This document shows positions 1 through 8,870 of a stretch of 64,000 nt of DNA, one piece after another. The translations under genes were made by a program, and so were the position numbers. The stretch spans positions 1 to 64,000 of the forward strand of contig JAFQAS010000058.1 of NCBI GenBank assembly GCA_017399915.1, read 5' to 3'. The notes under the pieces are model-generated. The model did no database searches, was not told the origin of the DNA, and saw only the letters and a list, made by a program, of their open reading frames with translations. Each line of letters begins with the position of its first letter. Position 1 is the stretch's first letter. This stretch comes from Muribaculaceae bacterium. Its GTDB lineage: Bacteria > Bacteroidota > Bacteroidia > Bacteroidales > Muribaculaceae.

Positions 1-71
1 CATTCATCGGTGTACCCAGTAAACCTCAATCGAGGAACATTACCTGTATTGGGTACATTAAGGTTTTTCAA
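1..71 (-). CDS. hsdS: Type I restriction-modification specificity subunit HsdS, N-terminal fragment cut by the window edge
   Basis: Reading the minus strand gives an open frame that ends NVPRLRFTGYTDE followed by TG at the edge, which fits a following Trp. The pattern VPxLRFxGxTxEW is the standard N-terminus of Bacteroidetes HsdS proteins, which choose the DNA target of type I methyltransferase/restriction complexes. The frame is open back to a stop at 126-128 and has no ATG. A TTG at 69-71 (giving a start like LKNLNVP) is my choice, but this may instead be a silent cassette without its own start. The neighbouring divergent tyrosine recombinase supports a switchable hsdS locus. Only about 23 codons are visible, so the assignment rests on this one motif plus context. 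Confidence 0.6.
   Translation of the reverse strand, partial: MKNLNVPNTGNVPRLRFTGYTDE
11..57. repeat. Nested inverted repeats inside the hsdS start (candidate inversion site)
   Basis: TGTACCCA at 11-18 is matched by TGGGTACA at 50-57. Between them lies a small hairpin, CCTC(24-27)/GAGG(32-35). A further hairpin, AAGGTTT(60-66)/AAACCTT(70-76), sits just outside. Palindromic sequence in the conserved N-terminal part of hsdS, beside a tyrosine recombinase, is where shufflon crossover sites are expected. Site identity is inferred. Confidence 0.35.
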
Positions 72-187
72 ACCTTGAATTTTCTCACGCTCGGCAAAAT
101 CGGAATGAATTTCGTTTTGCCTCGCTTACTCGAAAAATTAAGGGCTATAAATCCGTAAATTATAAATGTACTATAAACATCTACAAT

Positions 188-1117
188 ATGACGGAAATAA
201 AATCATTTAGAGAAATTTCCTCTCTTTGGAAAGAGGAAAAAAGAAAGTATGTAAAACTTTCAACCATTTCAGCCTATGCAATTATCCTTGAAAATCATCT
301 TTTACCAACTTTTGGCAATAAGGCAAAAGTTATAGAAGAAAATGATGTGCAAGAGTTTGTTTTTGACAAACTGAATGCAGGGCTAAGTCAAAAAACAGTA
401 AAAGATTTTATGATTGTGCTGAAAATGGTGTATCGTTTTGGAGTAAAAATTGGAGCAATGGAACATCGTGAATGGGATATAAAATATCCAATCACACAAG
501 AACGGACAGGTATTGAGGTGTTGAGCGTTGCTAATCACCGTAAATTAGTAACCTTCGTTGCTGAAAATTTCACATTTCGCAATCTCGGAATTTTGCTTTG
601 CCTACATACAGGAATGCGTATCGGCGAAGTTTGTGCTTTGAAATGGGAAGATATTGATATAGCACAAGGCATAATCAATGTAAAACGAACCATTGAACGC
701 ATTTACATTATAGAAAATGGAGAACGACGAACAGAATTAATCATTTCAACACCCAAGACACAAAATTCTATTAGAGAGATACCACTTTCAAAGGAACTCA
801 TAAAAGTGATAAAGCCGTTGAAGAAAGTTGTTAATGACACCTTCTTTGTGCTTACCAACGAAAGTAAGCCTACCGAACCAAGAACATATCGCAATTATTA
901 TAAATCGGTTTTACAAAACCTCAAAATTCCTCTCTTGAAATTTCATGGTTTGCGACATAGTTTTGCCACTCGCTGCATTGAAAGCCAATGCGATTATAAA
1001 ACGGTGAGCGTAATTTTGGGACACGCTAATATAAGCACAACCCTAAACTTATATGTTCACCCAAACCTTGAACAAAAGAAGCGTTGCATCGACAAGATGA
1101 CCAAATTATTGAAATAA
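188..1117 (+). CDS. Tyrosine recombinase, probable hsdS shufflon invertase
   Basis: A 309-residue site-specific recombinase of the phage-integrase family, which cuts and rejoins DNA through a 3'-phosphotyrosine link. An N-terminal SAM-like core-binding domain covers about residues 5-95. The catalytic domain follows with R144 (in TGMRIGE), K190, H253-x-x-R256 (FHGLRHSFA), H279 (LGHANIS) and the nucleophile Y289 (LNLYVHPN), so the set is complete. It lies 116 bp from, and divergent to, an hsdS start. In Bacteroidales, single recombinases of this size next to hsdS genes invert the specificity domains. It is less likely to be the integrase of an integrated element, because no att duplication or cargo is visible on its right before carB. 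The enzyme family is certain; the hsdS role is inferred. Confidence 0.9.
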   Translation: MTEIKSFREISSLWKEEKRKYVKLSTISAYAIILENHLLPTFGNKAKVIEENDVQEFVFDKLNAGLSQKTVKDFMIVLKMVYRFGVKIGAMEHREWDIKYPITQERTGIEVLSVANHRKLVTFVAENFTFRNLGILLCLHTGMRIGEVCALKWEDIDIAQGIINVKRTIERIYIIENGERRTELIISTPKTQNSIREIPLSKELIKVIKPLKKVVNDTFFVLTNESKPTEPRTYRNYYKSVLQNLKIPLLKFHGLRHSFATRCIESQCDYKTVSVILGHANISTTLNLYVHPNLEQKKRCIDKMTKLLK

Positions 1118-1373
1118 CTATCTTTTACGATAGACATACGATAATTTGCCGTTGATACTTTTTGCATTTGGCACTCTTGCAGATTTGATTGCATAACGTA
1201 TAATCTTCATATATAACCACTTGGCAAGGCTTTTACAAGGAGCGGGCTGGGTGGTTTGTTTTTGTGGTTGGATAATTTCTGTCTTTCTGTCTTGATTTTT
1301 TAGACATAAGAACATAAGGACAAATGAGATTTGTTTTTAAACATAGTTACCTTTGTAAAAATAAAATTGCATA

Positions 1374-1405
1374 CGTCAGCTAATTATGCATTATGCATTA
1401 TGAAC
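1374..1405. repeat. 32-bp repeat, copy 1 (ATGCATTA-rich, partly palindromic)
   Basis: Runs from CGTCAGCTAATTATGC to ATGAAC and is identical to 1486-1517. The core TTATGCATTATGCATTATG is nearly self-complementary, so it can fold as a hairpin. Confidence 0.8.
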
Positions 1406-1485
1406 CTCGAAGGGCTCAATGAGGCTTGACTGAGTTAATTATGCATTAATTTGGAGCGGTTCACGTGTCGAAATAAAACTTCACG

Positions 1486-1517
1486 CGTCAGCTAATTATG
1501 CATTATGCATTATGAAC
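1486..1517. repeat. 32-bp repeat, copy 2
   Basis: Exact copy of 1374-1405. Shorter related pieces (TAATTATGCATTAATTT near 1436-1452 and CTATGCATTAATTT near 1517-1530) surround it. A related sequence on the opposite strand occurs at about 39797-39840. Confidence 0.8.
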
Positions 1518-1688
1518 TATGCATTAATTTAAGTCTGTTCATCAGCCTTAAATTAAGGAGCTGGGGGAGGTGAGTGGTGCTATATGAAATGCCTCATTTT
1601 GCGGCCGTAATTTTGTGCTAATCAGGGGGAGGGAAATTTTGAGCGCAAAAAACTGCACATATCTGCGTGATTTTCGCTTGAGATTTAT

Positions 1689-1696
1689 TACCTTTG
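1689..1696 (+). promoter_or_regulatory. carB promoter, -7 box
   Basis: TACCTTTG matches the Bacteroidetes -7 consensus TAnnTTTG. The start codon of carB is 20 bp downstream, giving a leader of roughly 14 nt. The -33 region is weak. Confidence 0.65.
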
Positions 1697-1715
1697 CAAG
1701 AAATTTTGCAAAAAT

Positions 1716-4700
1716 ATGATCGACGGAATTAAAAAAGTATTACTACTCGGCTCCGGTGCCTTGAAAATTGGCCAAGCCGGCGAATTTGACTACTCTGGTT
1801 CTCAAGCATTAAAGGCTCTCCGCGAAGAGGGCATTGCTACAGTGCTTATCAACCCCAATATTGCTACGATTCAAACATCGGAAGGTGTTGCCGATCAAGT
1901 TTATTTCCTCCCAATTACTCCTTATTTCGTTGAGGAAGTGATTAAAAAGGAAAAACCTGATGGCATTCTTTTGGCATTTGGTGGTCAAACTGCTTTGAAC
2001 TGCGGTACCGAACTTTATCTCAATGGCACTCTCGAACGCCATGGAGTGAAAGTGCTCGGCACATCGGTTGAGGCTATTATGATAACAGAGGACCGCGACC
2101 TCTTCGTGAAGAAACTTGATGAGATTGAGGCTAAGACTCCTATCTCGCAAGCGGTAGAGACAATGGACGACGCTAAGGCGGTGGCTCATCGCATCGGTTT
2201 CCCTGTGATGGTGCGCTCGGCTTATGCTCTCGGAGGTCTTGGCTCGGGTATCTGTGCCAACGATGAAGAGTTTAACACTCTTTGCGAAAGCGCTCTCGCT
2301 CACTCAAAACAAATTCTTGTTGAAGAGTCGTTGAAAGGTTGGAAAGAAATCGAATTTGAAGTAATACGCGATAAAAACGACCACTGCTTCACTGTGGTGC
2401 CAATGGAAAACTTCGACCCACTTGGCATTCACACCGGTGAATCAATAGTGGTGGCTCCCATAGTGTCGTTGACACAAGAGCAAATAAGTATGTTGCAAGA
2501 AATCGCCATCAAAGTGGTGCGCCACATTGGTATCGTTGGTGAATGTAACATTCAATATGCATTCAATGCCGAAACAAACGATTATCGTATCATCGAAATC
2601 AATGCCCGCTTGAGCCGTAGCTCGGCTTTGGCTTCTAAGGCTTCGGGCTATCCTTTGGCATTTGTGGCTGCTAAGCTCGCTCTTGGTTACGCTCTCGACC
2701 AAATCGGTGAGATGGGTACACCAAACTCGGCTTACGTTGCTCCGTCGGTTGATTATATGATTGTGAAGATTCCTCGTTGGGACCTCACCAAATTTGCAGG
2801 TGTGGATCGCGAAATCGGTTCTTCAATGAAGTCGGTAGGCGAAATCATGTCGATAGGTAAATCATTCGAAGAAATCATTCAAAAAGGTCTTCGCATGATA
2901 GGTCAAGGCATGCACGGTTTTGTAGGAAACCGCGACATCGAATTTGACGACCTCGACCATGCTTTGTCGCACCCAACCGACTTGCGTATTTTTGCAATAG
3001 CTCAAGCCCTTGAACAAGGATATACTGTAGAACGTATTGAAGAATTGACAAAAATCGACCCATGGTTCTTGTCACGCCTCAAAAATATCGTCGACTACAC
3101 TAAGGTACTTGGCACTTATGAAAAGATTGAGGAGCTTCCCGCCGAAGTGCTTGCCGAAGCAAAACGCCTCGGATTTAGCGACTTCCAAATCGCTCGTTAT
3201 GTGGAAAATCCAAACTCTACCTACGAAGCCGATGTGTTGCGCGTGCGTGAACATCGTAAAAACCTCAATGTAACTCCTAAAGTGTGCCGCATCAACACCG
3301 TCGCTTCGGAATATCCCGAATTGACAAATTACCTATATGTAACATACGGTGCCGATGCTCACCAAATTCCTTACGATTATAACTCAGGCAAAAATATAGT
3401 GGTACTCGGCTCTGGTGCTTATCGCATCGGTAGTTCGGTAGAGTTTGACTGGTGTTCGGTTAACGCTGTGAACACTTGTCGTAAACTCGGTTATAAATCA
3501 ATCATGATTAACTATAACCCCGAAACCGTTTCAACCGACTATGATATGTGCGACCGTCTCTACTTCGACGAGTTGAGCTTTGAACGTGTGCTCGACGTTA
3601 TCGACCTCGAAACACCACGCGGCGTTATCGTGTCGGTAGGTGGTCAAATTCCTAACAACCTTGCGATGAAACTTTATCGTCGCCATGTGCCTGTGCTTGG
3701 CACATCGCCCATCTGCATCGACCGTGCCGAAAACCGTCACAAATTCTCGGCTATGCTCGATAACCTCGGCATCGACCAACCACGTTGGAAAGAGTTGACC
3801 AGCTTCGATGAAATCGACCAATTTGTGGCCGAAGTGGGCTTCCCTGTATTGATTCGCCCAAGTTATGTGCTTTCGGGTGCGGCAATGAACGTGTGCTACG
3901 ACTACGAGTCAATGCACCAATTCCTCGGAGCTGCAGCTAAAGTGTCGAAAGAATTCCCTGTTGTGGTGACCGAATTCCTTCAAAACGCCAAAGAAATCGA
4001 ATTTGACGCAGTGGCACGCAATGGCGAAGTCATCGAATATGCAATCTCTGAGCACATCGAGTTTGCCGGTGTACACTCAGGCGACGCCACTCTCGTGTTC
4101 CCTGCTCAAAAGATATATATGGAAACAGCACGTCGCATCAAACGCATCAGTAAGAAGATTGCGAAAGAACTCAACATCTCAGGCCCTTTCAATATCCAAT
4201 ACCTTGCTAAAAACAATGATGTGAAGGTTATTGAATGTAACTTGCGTGCATCACGTAGTTTCCCATTCGTTTCAAAAATCCTCAAACGCAACTTTATCGA
4301 GACTGCAACTCGCATCATGCTTAATGAACCTGTAGAAAAAGCCGATACTTCAACATTCGATATCGACTACATCGGCATCAAGGCATCGCAATTCTCGTTT
4401 GCACGTCTCCACAAAGCCGACCCTGTGCTTGGCGTAGATATGTCATCAACCGGTGAAGTAGGTTGCTTGGGCGCCGACTTCGACGAAGCATTGTTGAACG
4501 CAATGATTTCGGTTGGTCATCGTGTGCCAAGCAAAGATAAAGCGGTGCTCGTGTCATCGGGCGACGTGCGTGGTAAAGTGGATATGCTCGACTGCTGTCA
4601 AATGCTCGACGAAGCAGGCTACAAACTTTATGCAACCGAAGGAACAGCCAAATTCCTCGAATCAAACGGCGTGAAAGTTTCTCCTGTTTGTTGGCCCGAT

Positions 4701-4934
4701 GAAGAGGGTGAAAATATCCTCGACCTCATTGCCAACCACCACATCGATATGGTAATCAACATTCCTAAGAACCATAGCAAACGTGAGTTGACCAACGGCT
4801 ATCGCATTCGTCGCTCGGCAATCGACCACAACATTCCATTGTTGACCAACGCCCGCCTTGCCGCCGCATATATCCGTGCCTTTATCAACAAACCAATCGA
4901 AGACATCAACATCGCCCCCTGGAGCGAATATTAA
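1716..4934 (+). CDS. carB: Carbamoyl-phosphate synthase large subunit
   Basis: Makes carbamoyl phosphate from glutamine-derived ammonia, bicarbonate and two ATP, feeding pyrimidine and arginine synthesis in the cytoplasm. The 1072-residue length is that of full-length CarB. Two homologous halves are visible, each opening with a pre-ATP-grasp motif (VLLLGSGALKIGQAGEFDYS near residue 8 and VVLGSGAYRIGSSVEFDW near residue 562) followed by an ATP-grasp domain. The C-terminal MGS-like allosteric domain covers about residues 935-1072 (YATEGTAKFL, INIPKN). No carA lies beside it, so the small subunit is encoded elsewhere. A strong hairpin terminator follows. Its base composition and codon use are clearly richer in G+C than the defence island to its right. 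Confidence 0.98.
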   Translation: MIDGIKKVLLLGSGALKIGQAGEFDYSGSQALKALREEGIATVLINPNIATIQTSEGVADQVYFLPITPYFVEEVIKKEKPDGILLAFGGQTALNCGTELYLNGTLERHGVKVLGTSVEAIMITEDRDLFVKKLDEIEAKTPISQAVETMDDAKAVAHRIGFPVMVRSAYALGGLGSGICANDEEFNTLCESALAHSKQILVEESLKGWKEIEFEVIRDKNDHCFTVVPMENFDPLGIHTGESIVVAPIVSLTQEQISMLQEIAIKVVRHIGIVGECNIQYAFNAETNDYRIIEINARLSRSSALASKASGYPLAFVAAKLALGYALDQIGEMGTPNSAYVAPSVDYMIVKIPRWDLTKFAGVDREIGSSMKSVGEIMSIGKSFEEIIQKGLRMIGQGMHGFVGNRDIEFDDLDHALSHPTDLRIFAIAQALEQGYTVERIEELTKIDPWFLSRLKNIVDYTKVLGTYEKIEELPAEVLAEAKRLGFSDFQIARYVENPNSTYEADVLRVREHRKNLNVTPKVCRINTVASEYPELTNYLYVTYGADAHQIPYDYNSGKNIVVLGSGAYRIGSSVEFDWCSVNAVNTCRKLGYKSIMINYNPETVSTDYDMCDRLYFDELSFERVLDVIDLETPRGVIVSVGGQIPNNLAMKLYRRHVPVLGTSPICIDRAENRHKFSAMLDNLGIDQPRWKELTSFDEIDQFVAEVGFPVLIRPSYVLSGAAMNVCYDYESMHQFLGAAAKVSKEFPVVVTEFLQNAKEIEFDAVARNGEVIEYAISEHIEFAGVHSGDATLVFPAQKIYMETARRIKRISKKIAKELNISGPFNIQYLAKNNDVKVIECNLRASRSFPFVSKILKRNFIETATRIMLNEPVEKADTSTFDIDYIGIKASQFSFARLHKADPVLGVDMSSTGEVGCLGADFDEALLNAMISVGHRVPSKDKAVLVSSGDVRGKVDMLDCCQMLDEAGYKLYATEGTAKFLESNGVKVSPVCWPDEEGENILDLIANHHIDMVINIPKNHSKRELTNGYRIRRSAIDHNIPLLTNARLAAAYIRAFINKPIEDINIAPWSEY

Positions 4935-4950
4935 TAAAACCCAAATAAAA

Positions 4951-4997
4951 TCCCACACCCCCATCCTTAACCAAGGGTGGGGGTGTGGGATTTATCA
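4951..4997 (+). terminator. Intrinsic terminator after carB
   Basis: An 18-bp stem (one G-T pair) joins TCCCACACCCCCATCCTT at 4951-4968 to its partner at 4973-4990, with loop AACC, followed by TTTAT. It is unusually strong and insulates carB from the island. Confidence 0.9.
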
Positions 4998-5161
4998 TAA
5001 TTGGAATGCCTATTTAGGTTGTCAATAATAGCTCAAATGTAGTTATTGATATGGCACTCATAGAGGTGTTATTGTGAAATCGCAAAGATAACACATTGTA
5101 TTATAAAATATTTAAGATTTTTTTGTAATGATGTAGTTAAAATCTTGCCCATTGCAAATTT

Positions 5162-5213
5162 TATCTTTGCATCCAAAAAATGGCAATATTATAAAATATT
5201 TTGATTAACTTTG
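5162..5213 (+). promoter_or_regulatory. Candidate tandem promoters of the defence operon with overlapping operator-like repeat
   Basis: TATCTTTG at 5162-5169 and TAACTTTG at 5206-5213 both match TAnnTTTG. The second overlaps the right arm of an inverted repeat (AAATGGCAA 5178-5186 / TTGCCATTT 5211-5219), so a repressor bound there would block it. -33 boxes are weak; TTG at 5145-5147 is the best for the first box. Confidence 0.45.
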
Positions 5214-5302
5214 CCATTTAAGGAAGAATATATAATATTCTTACTCTCAAAACGACCAATGATATATTAGAAATACACGCTATTTGTGCGTAGATATAAA
5301 GG

Positions 5303-5364
5303 AAACTCCTTTGTAGTCATAAACAGCTTTGGTCGGCTGGAGAGTACTACTTAGGAGTTTTTTT
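5303..5364 (+). promoter_or_regulatory. Leader hairpin with T-run (attenuator-like) before the defence operon
   Basis: AAACTCC...GTAGT at 5303-5317 pairs with ACTAC..GGAGTTT at 5346-5360, with a two-base internal mismatch. An inner CAGC/GCTG stem lies at 5324-5339, and a run of seven T begins at 5358. This has the form of a Rho-independent terminator placed only 15 bp before the first start codon. Confidence 0.55.
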
Positions 5365-5379
5365 GATTAGTAGAGTAGA

Positions 5380-7743
5380 ATGGCTGGTTGTACATATCAA
5401 AATTGGACTCTTTTTGAATTAAAAGACGCACTCCAAAATGCACACAAGGATAACAAACATATTGTTGTCCCCATGTTTCAACGTGGACTTCGTTGGGATA
5501 TCAAGAGAAAGAAATCCTTTATCGACTCTATGCAAAAAGGATTTCCCGTAGGTACAATGCTATTTTACGAAACTGTTGACGGCTCTAATAGAACATATAT
5601 TCTCGTTGATGGACTGCAACGAAGTAATTGCATTAGGGAGTATATCAATAACCCCACTAATTTTCTTGAAACTACTGCGATTTCAGACGACGCATGCTCA
5701 GAGATAGCAGTCATCTTGAACATAGACGCAGACGAAAATATTGATGATATTCGTCAAATACTGCTTAAATACATTCAAGAGATTAAGAAATTAAAAAATG
5801 TTCAGTTTTATTCTCTTGCTAAAAAACTTTCCACAAAGTTTGATGCAAACGATGATGTAATTGAACCATTGATAAATCAAATAACACTAATATTTGAAGA
5901 TCTACAACACGCTTACGATAAAATTGGGAACTCTGTAATCCCTATTATCATATATACTGGAGACGCAGACAATCTTCCAACAATATTTGACCGCATAAAT
6001 TCAAAAGGTGTGCCTTTAAATCAGTATGAAGTTTATGCTGCTTCATGGCCTGTTGATAAGAAATTTCAGATTTCAAATAGCGATATTCTCAACCATGTTA
6101 TAAATAAGTACGAAAATTTCCAGCATGACGGTTACATGATTCATGGATATACAAGAGAAAACATTTTATCGTCTCAAGAAGTAAATGCTTTTGAATATTT
6201 GTTTGGTTTAAGTAAGCATCTTACAACAAAATATCCAGCTTTATCATTTGATGTTAATCGACAAGTAGATGAAGTCAATCCATTTGCATTTGAATTAGTT
6301 AATGCTTGTCTGAATGAATCTGACAAGATTAAAGAACTATACAATAATATTTACTCCCTTTATATTGATGAATTTGAGAGTGCTTTAATTAAAGCCATTG
6401 ATTTTGTTATAAAATCAATTTCTCCAATCCTCTTTTTCAAGGGCAACCAGCAATCATCTTCCATCAAGAAATTCCACTCGAAGTTTCAAATTATGTCGAT
6501 GATAAGCACAACATTCAAAGAAATGTTTGCTCCTGGTTATTATGCTTCTGAAAAAGAAGATTGGAACGGCAAGAAAGATAAGCTTCAGAAGAATATTTTG
6601 CACTATTACATTCACGATATTTTGACCGATTTTTGGTCTGAAGGTGGCACTGGTAAAATTCATAGCATAGCGAAACCGAATCGTTATATGAATGATATTG
6701 ATGCTCTCTCATGGAAAATCGCTCTTGATAACTTCTTTGAGAAGTCTTTACAAAGATGTGAGTCGCGAAAGATTGCACTTCCTCGTTCTGAAGAATATGT
6801 GATACTTAATTGTATCTATATGAATCGGTTCTCTGCTCAAGATCAACTTTCATCTGATAAGTTTGATGTTGAACATATTGCACCTAAGAAGCAAATGCAG
6901 AATCTCATTAAACAAAGCAATGGGAATGGTCTTCCTATATCAAATATTGCAAATCTATGCTATCTTCCTCAATGTGCAAATCGCAGTAAAAAAGATAGAA
7001 ACTTCTATCAAGATACAGCATATCTTGCACATATAGAATTAGAAGAAGTTGAGCAAAAATATAGCCTAACAACAAAAGATGAGCTTGAATGGATGGATAT
7101 GCATTTCGGTGCAGATGAGTTCGATGTATTGAAGCAATCCTATATTGAGTTCCTTCGAAATAGATTTTCTCTATTGAAACAAGCGTTTTGTAATTCTTTA
7201 GGCATTGATTACATAAAAGTTGACACTTCGTTAACAGACAATGAAACTATTAGTCTTGTTGATGATAGTGTTTCTGATGTCCCTTTTAATTCACCTACTC
7301 AAGAATTAGCCGGACGTAACTTGACACAATACTGCATAAAGAAATATCAACATTTGGCACAATATCCTATTTCTAAAGTTAAAGGCAATCTTTTCTCAAG
7401 TCACAATAACACAAAACAATATTTCTTTTCTTCATCGAAAAATTATAATCAAGGAGGCCGTGAGAAATATTGGTATGCTTATAGAAAAGGACATCCGTGG
7501 GATACAGATACCGAACGCTACTATATTTTAGGCTGTCGTCAAGGTGAAATTTTATTTGAATTCCCTTTAGATTTTTTTGAATCTCACCTTATAAATTTAA
7601 ATTTCTCAACTGAAGAAAACGGAGATATTTCGCACTGGCATATAGTTATTTTTATCGATAAAGATAATAATGCCACTATGCTACTATCTCAACCCGAATT
7701 AAAGGAAATAGACATTAATCATTTTATCATCAAATCTGAATAA
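5380..7743 (+). CDS. DUF262 (ParB/sulfiredoxin-like) and HNH nuclease, GmrSD-like
   Basis: A 787-residue candidate nuclease. The N-terminal DUF262 domain shows VPMFQRGLRWD at residues 30-40 and the nucleotide-binding DGLQR motif at 77-81. In GmrSD-type modification-dependent enzymes this domain hydrolyses NTPs to drive cleavage. A DUF1524/HNH region follows, with FDVEHIAPKK (E498, H499) and SNIANLCYLP (N525) leading to NRSKKDRNFY. The last 200 residues form an extra domain of unknown function (KYWYAYRKG, YYILGCRQGE). The stop codon shares one base with the next start, so it is translated with the methyltransferases. Related DUF262/HNH proteins usually stand alone as type IV enzymes; here the gene leads an LlaJI-like operon. 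Domain calls are firm; the target is unknown. Confidence 0.85.
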   Translation: MAGCTYQNWTLFELKDALQNAHKDNKHIVVPMFQRGLRWDIKRKKSFIDSMQKGFPVGTMLFYETVDGSNRTYILVDGLQRSNCIREYINNPTNFLETTAISDDACSEIAVILNIDADENIDDIRQILLKYIQEIKKLKNVQFYSLAKKLSTKFDANDDVIEPLINQITLIFEDLQHAYDKIGNSVIPIIIYTGDADNLPTIFDRINSKGVPLNQYEVYAASWPVDKKFQISNSDILNHVINKYENFQHDGYMIHGYTRENILSSQEVNAFEYLFGLSKHLTTKYPALSFDVNRQVDEVNPFAFELVNACLNESDKIKELYNNIYSLYIDEFESALIKAIDFVIKSISPILFFKGNQQSSSIKKFHSKFQIMSMISTTFKEMFAPGYYASEKEDWNGKKDKLQKNILHYYIHDILTDFWSEGGTGKIHSIAKPNRYMNDIDALSWKIALDNFFEKSLQRCESRKIALPRSEEYVILNCIYMNRFSAQDQLSSDKFDVEHIAPKKQMQNLIKQSNGNGLPISNIANLCYLPQCANRSKKDRNFYQDTAYLAHIELEEVEQKYSLTTKDELEWMDMHFGADEFDVLKQSYIEFLRNRFSLLKQAFCNSLGIDYIKVDTSLTDNETISLVDDSVSDVPFNSPTQELAGRNLTQYCIKKYQHLAQYPISKVKGNLFSSHNNTKQYFFSSSKNYNQGGREKYWYAYRKGHPWDTDTERYYILGCRQGEILFEFPLDFFESHLINLNFSTEENGDISHWHIVIFIDKDNNATMLLSQPELKEIDINHFIIKSE

Positions 7744-8870
7744 TGAGCAAAAAATATAAATTTGTTGACTTGTTTGCAGGTTGTGGTGGTCTTAGTTTAG
7801 GTTTAGAACAAGCAGGATTTACACCTTGGTTCGTCAATGAAATTGTCGAGCAATTTTGTAACACATATAAACGGAATCATCATTTAGATGATACACATTA
7901 TTTTGTCGGAGATATTGCCGAACTAAACAAAAACATAGATAACTATAGCAACATACTATCGGACGTTGTTTTAGTCTGTGGAGGGCCTCCTTGTCAAGGA
8001 TTCTCAATGGCTAATAGACAGCGTATTCTTGATGACCCAAGAAATAATTTATATAAAGAATATCTTTTATTCCTTCAACACGTTCGTCCTGCATTTTTCA
8101 TAATGGAAAATGTTAAAGGCATGATGAATAAGATAGAAGAAATAAAGCAGAACTTCTTTGATTTCTTAGGTTCTGAATACTTATTTGATTTTCAAATTCT
8201 AAAGGCTCAAGATTTTGGGGTTCCTCAAAATAGAGAACGCTTCATTTTGATAGGCAATAGATTAGGTATAAATCCTAAAGAAATATTTGATGAAATCAAT
8301 AAGCATAAAAGACCCCCTTTTACATTACGTGATGCGTTAATAGGGTTACCACATCTTGAAGCCCGCAAAGTAAAGGGCGCAAAAGACGTTGAAAATAGTC
8401 AATCGGGATTTACTGAATGTGAGTTTGAATATCTTGTGAACGAATTTTATGAGTTTATAAATGGAGATAAGTCTATCTCAAAATTATACAACCATAAAAA
8501 TCGATATAATAATGAACGTGATATAGAAATTTATCGTCGACTACCACAAGGCGCAAACTCATTGCATGAATCTATTGCAGATATTATGCCTTATTCTCGT
8601 CGTAATAATATTTTTAAGGACAAGTATTTTAAGTTAGATGAGACTCAAATTTGCAAAACGATAACTTCTCATATGAAGTTTGATTGTAATATGTATATAC
8701 ACCCTTGGGAATCAAGAGGCTTAAGCCCAAGAGAGGCTGCTCGTATTCAAACATTCCCGGACGACTATATAATTACTGGTTCTCAAAATTCCTGGTATGC
8801 ACAGGTTGGTAATGCAGTTCCAGTTAAACTTGCTAAAGCTATAGGAGACGGCATAATGAAGTTTTTATGA
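7743..8870 (+). CDS. DNA (cytosine-5) methyltransferase 1 of LlaJI-like system
   Basis: A 375-residue C5 methyltransferase that moves a methyl group from SAM to cytosine in its target site and so protects host DNA. Motifs in order: I (FVDLFAGCGGLSLG, residues 7-20), IV with catalytic C84 (GGPPCQGFS), VI (MENVKGM), VIII (QNRERFILIG) and X (VGNAVPVKLAKAIG) at the end. The variable target-recognition region lies between about residues 200 and 300. It overlaps its neighbours by 1 and 4 nt. Two different C5 methyltransferases in one operon are expected when the recognition site is asymmetric, as in LlaJI (GACGC), where each enzyme modifies one strand. The actual site cannot be read from the sequence. 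Confidence 0.95.
   Translation: MSKKYKFVDLFAGCGGLSLGLEQAGFTPWFVNEIVEQFCNTYKRNHHLDDTHYFVGDIAELNKNIDNYSNILSDVVLVCGGPPCQGFSMANRQRILDDPRNNLYKEYLLFLQHVRPAFFIMENVKGMMNKIEEIKQNFFDFLGSEYLFDFQILKAQDFGVPQNRERFILIGNRLGINPKEIFDEINKHKRPPFTLRDALIGLPHLEARKVKGAKDVENSQSGFTECEFEYLVNEFYEFINGDKSISKLYNHKNRYNNERDIEIYRRLPQGANSLHESIADIMPYSRRNNIFKDKYFKLDETQICKTITSHMKFDCNMYIHPWESRGLSPREAARIQTFPDDYIITGSQNSWYAQVGNAVPVKLAKAIGDGIMKFL

Larger units (their letters stand above)
1118..1715. other. Repeat-rich spacer between recombinase and carB
   Basis: I see no convincing gene in these 598 bp. The spacer holds a forward TACCTTTG box at 1348-1355 with TTTG at 1330-1333 (spacing shorter than usual). It also holds two exact copies of a 32-bp repeat and further partial copies rich in ATGCATTA, and the carB promoter near its end. 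A 65-codon minus-strand frame at 1118-1315 has no recognisable motif. Confidence 0.6.
4998..5379. other. Leader region of the defence island
   Basis: There is no gene in these 380 bp. The region holds two forward -7 boxes, two inverted repeats (5178-5186/5211-5219 and 5224-5231/5235-5242) and a long hairpin ending in seven T. These are listed separately. Confidence 0.6.

Noticed and set aside
1118..1315. 65-codon minus-strand frame after the recombinase
   Set aside because: No motif, signal peptide or promoter; starts in a repeat-rich spacer. Could be a decayed fragment but is not supportable as a gene.
1374..1530. CRISPR array
   Set aside because: Only two full repeats, spacing is irregular and filled with partial copies, and no cas genes are present.
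1809..2303. 164-codon antisense frame inside carB (and similar frames in clpA, dnaJ, mutB, NAGPA gene)
   Set aside because: Codon-pattern shadows of well-identified genes; no domain or independent start signals.
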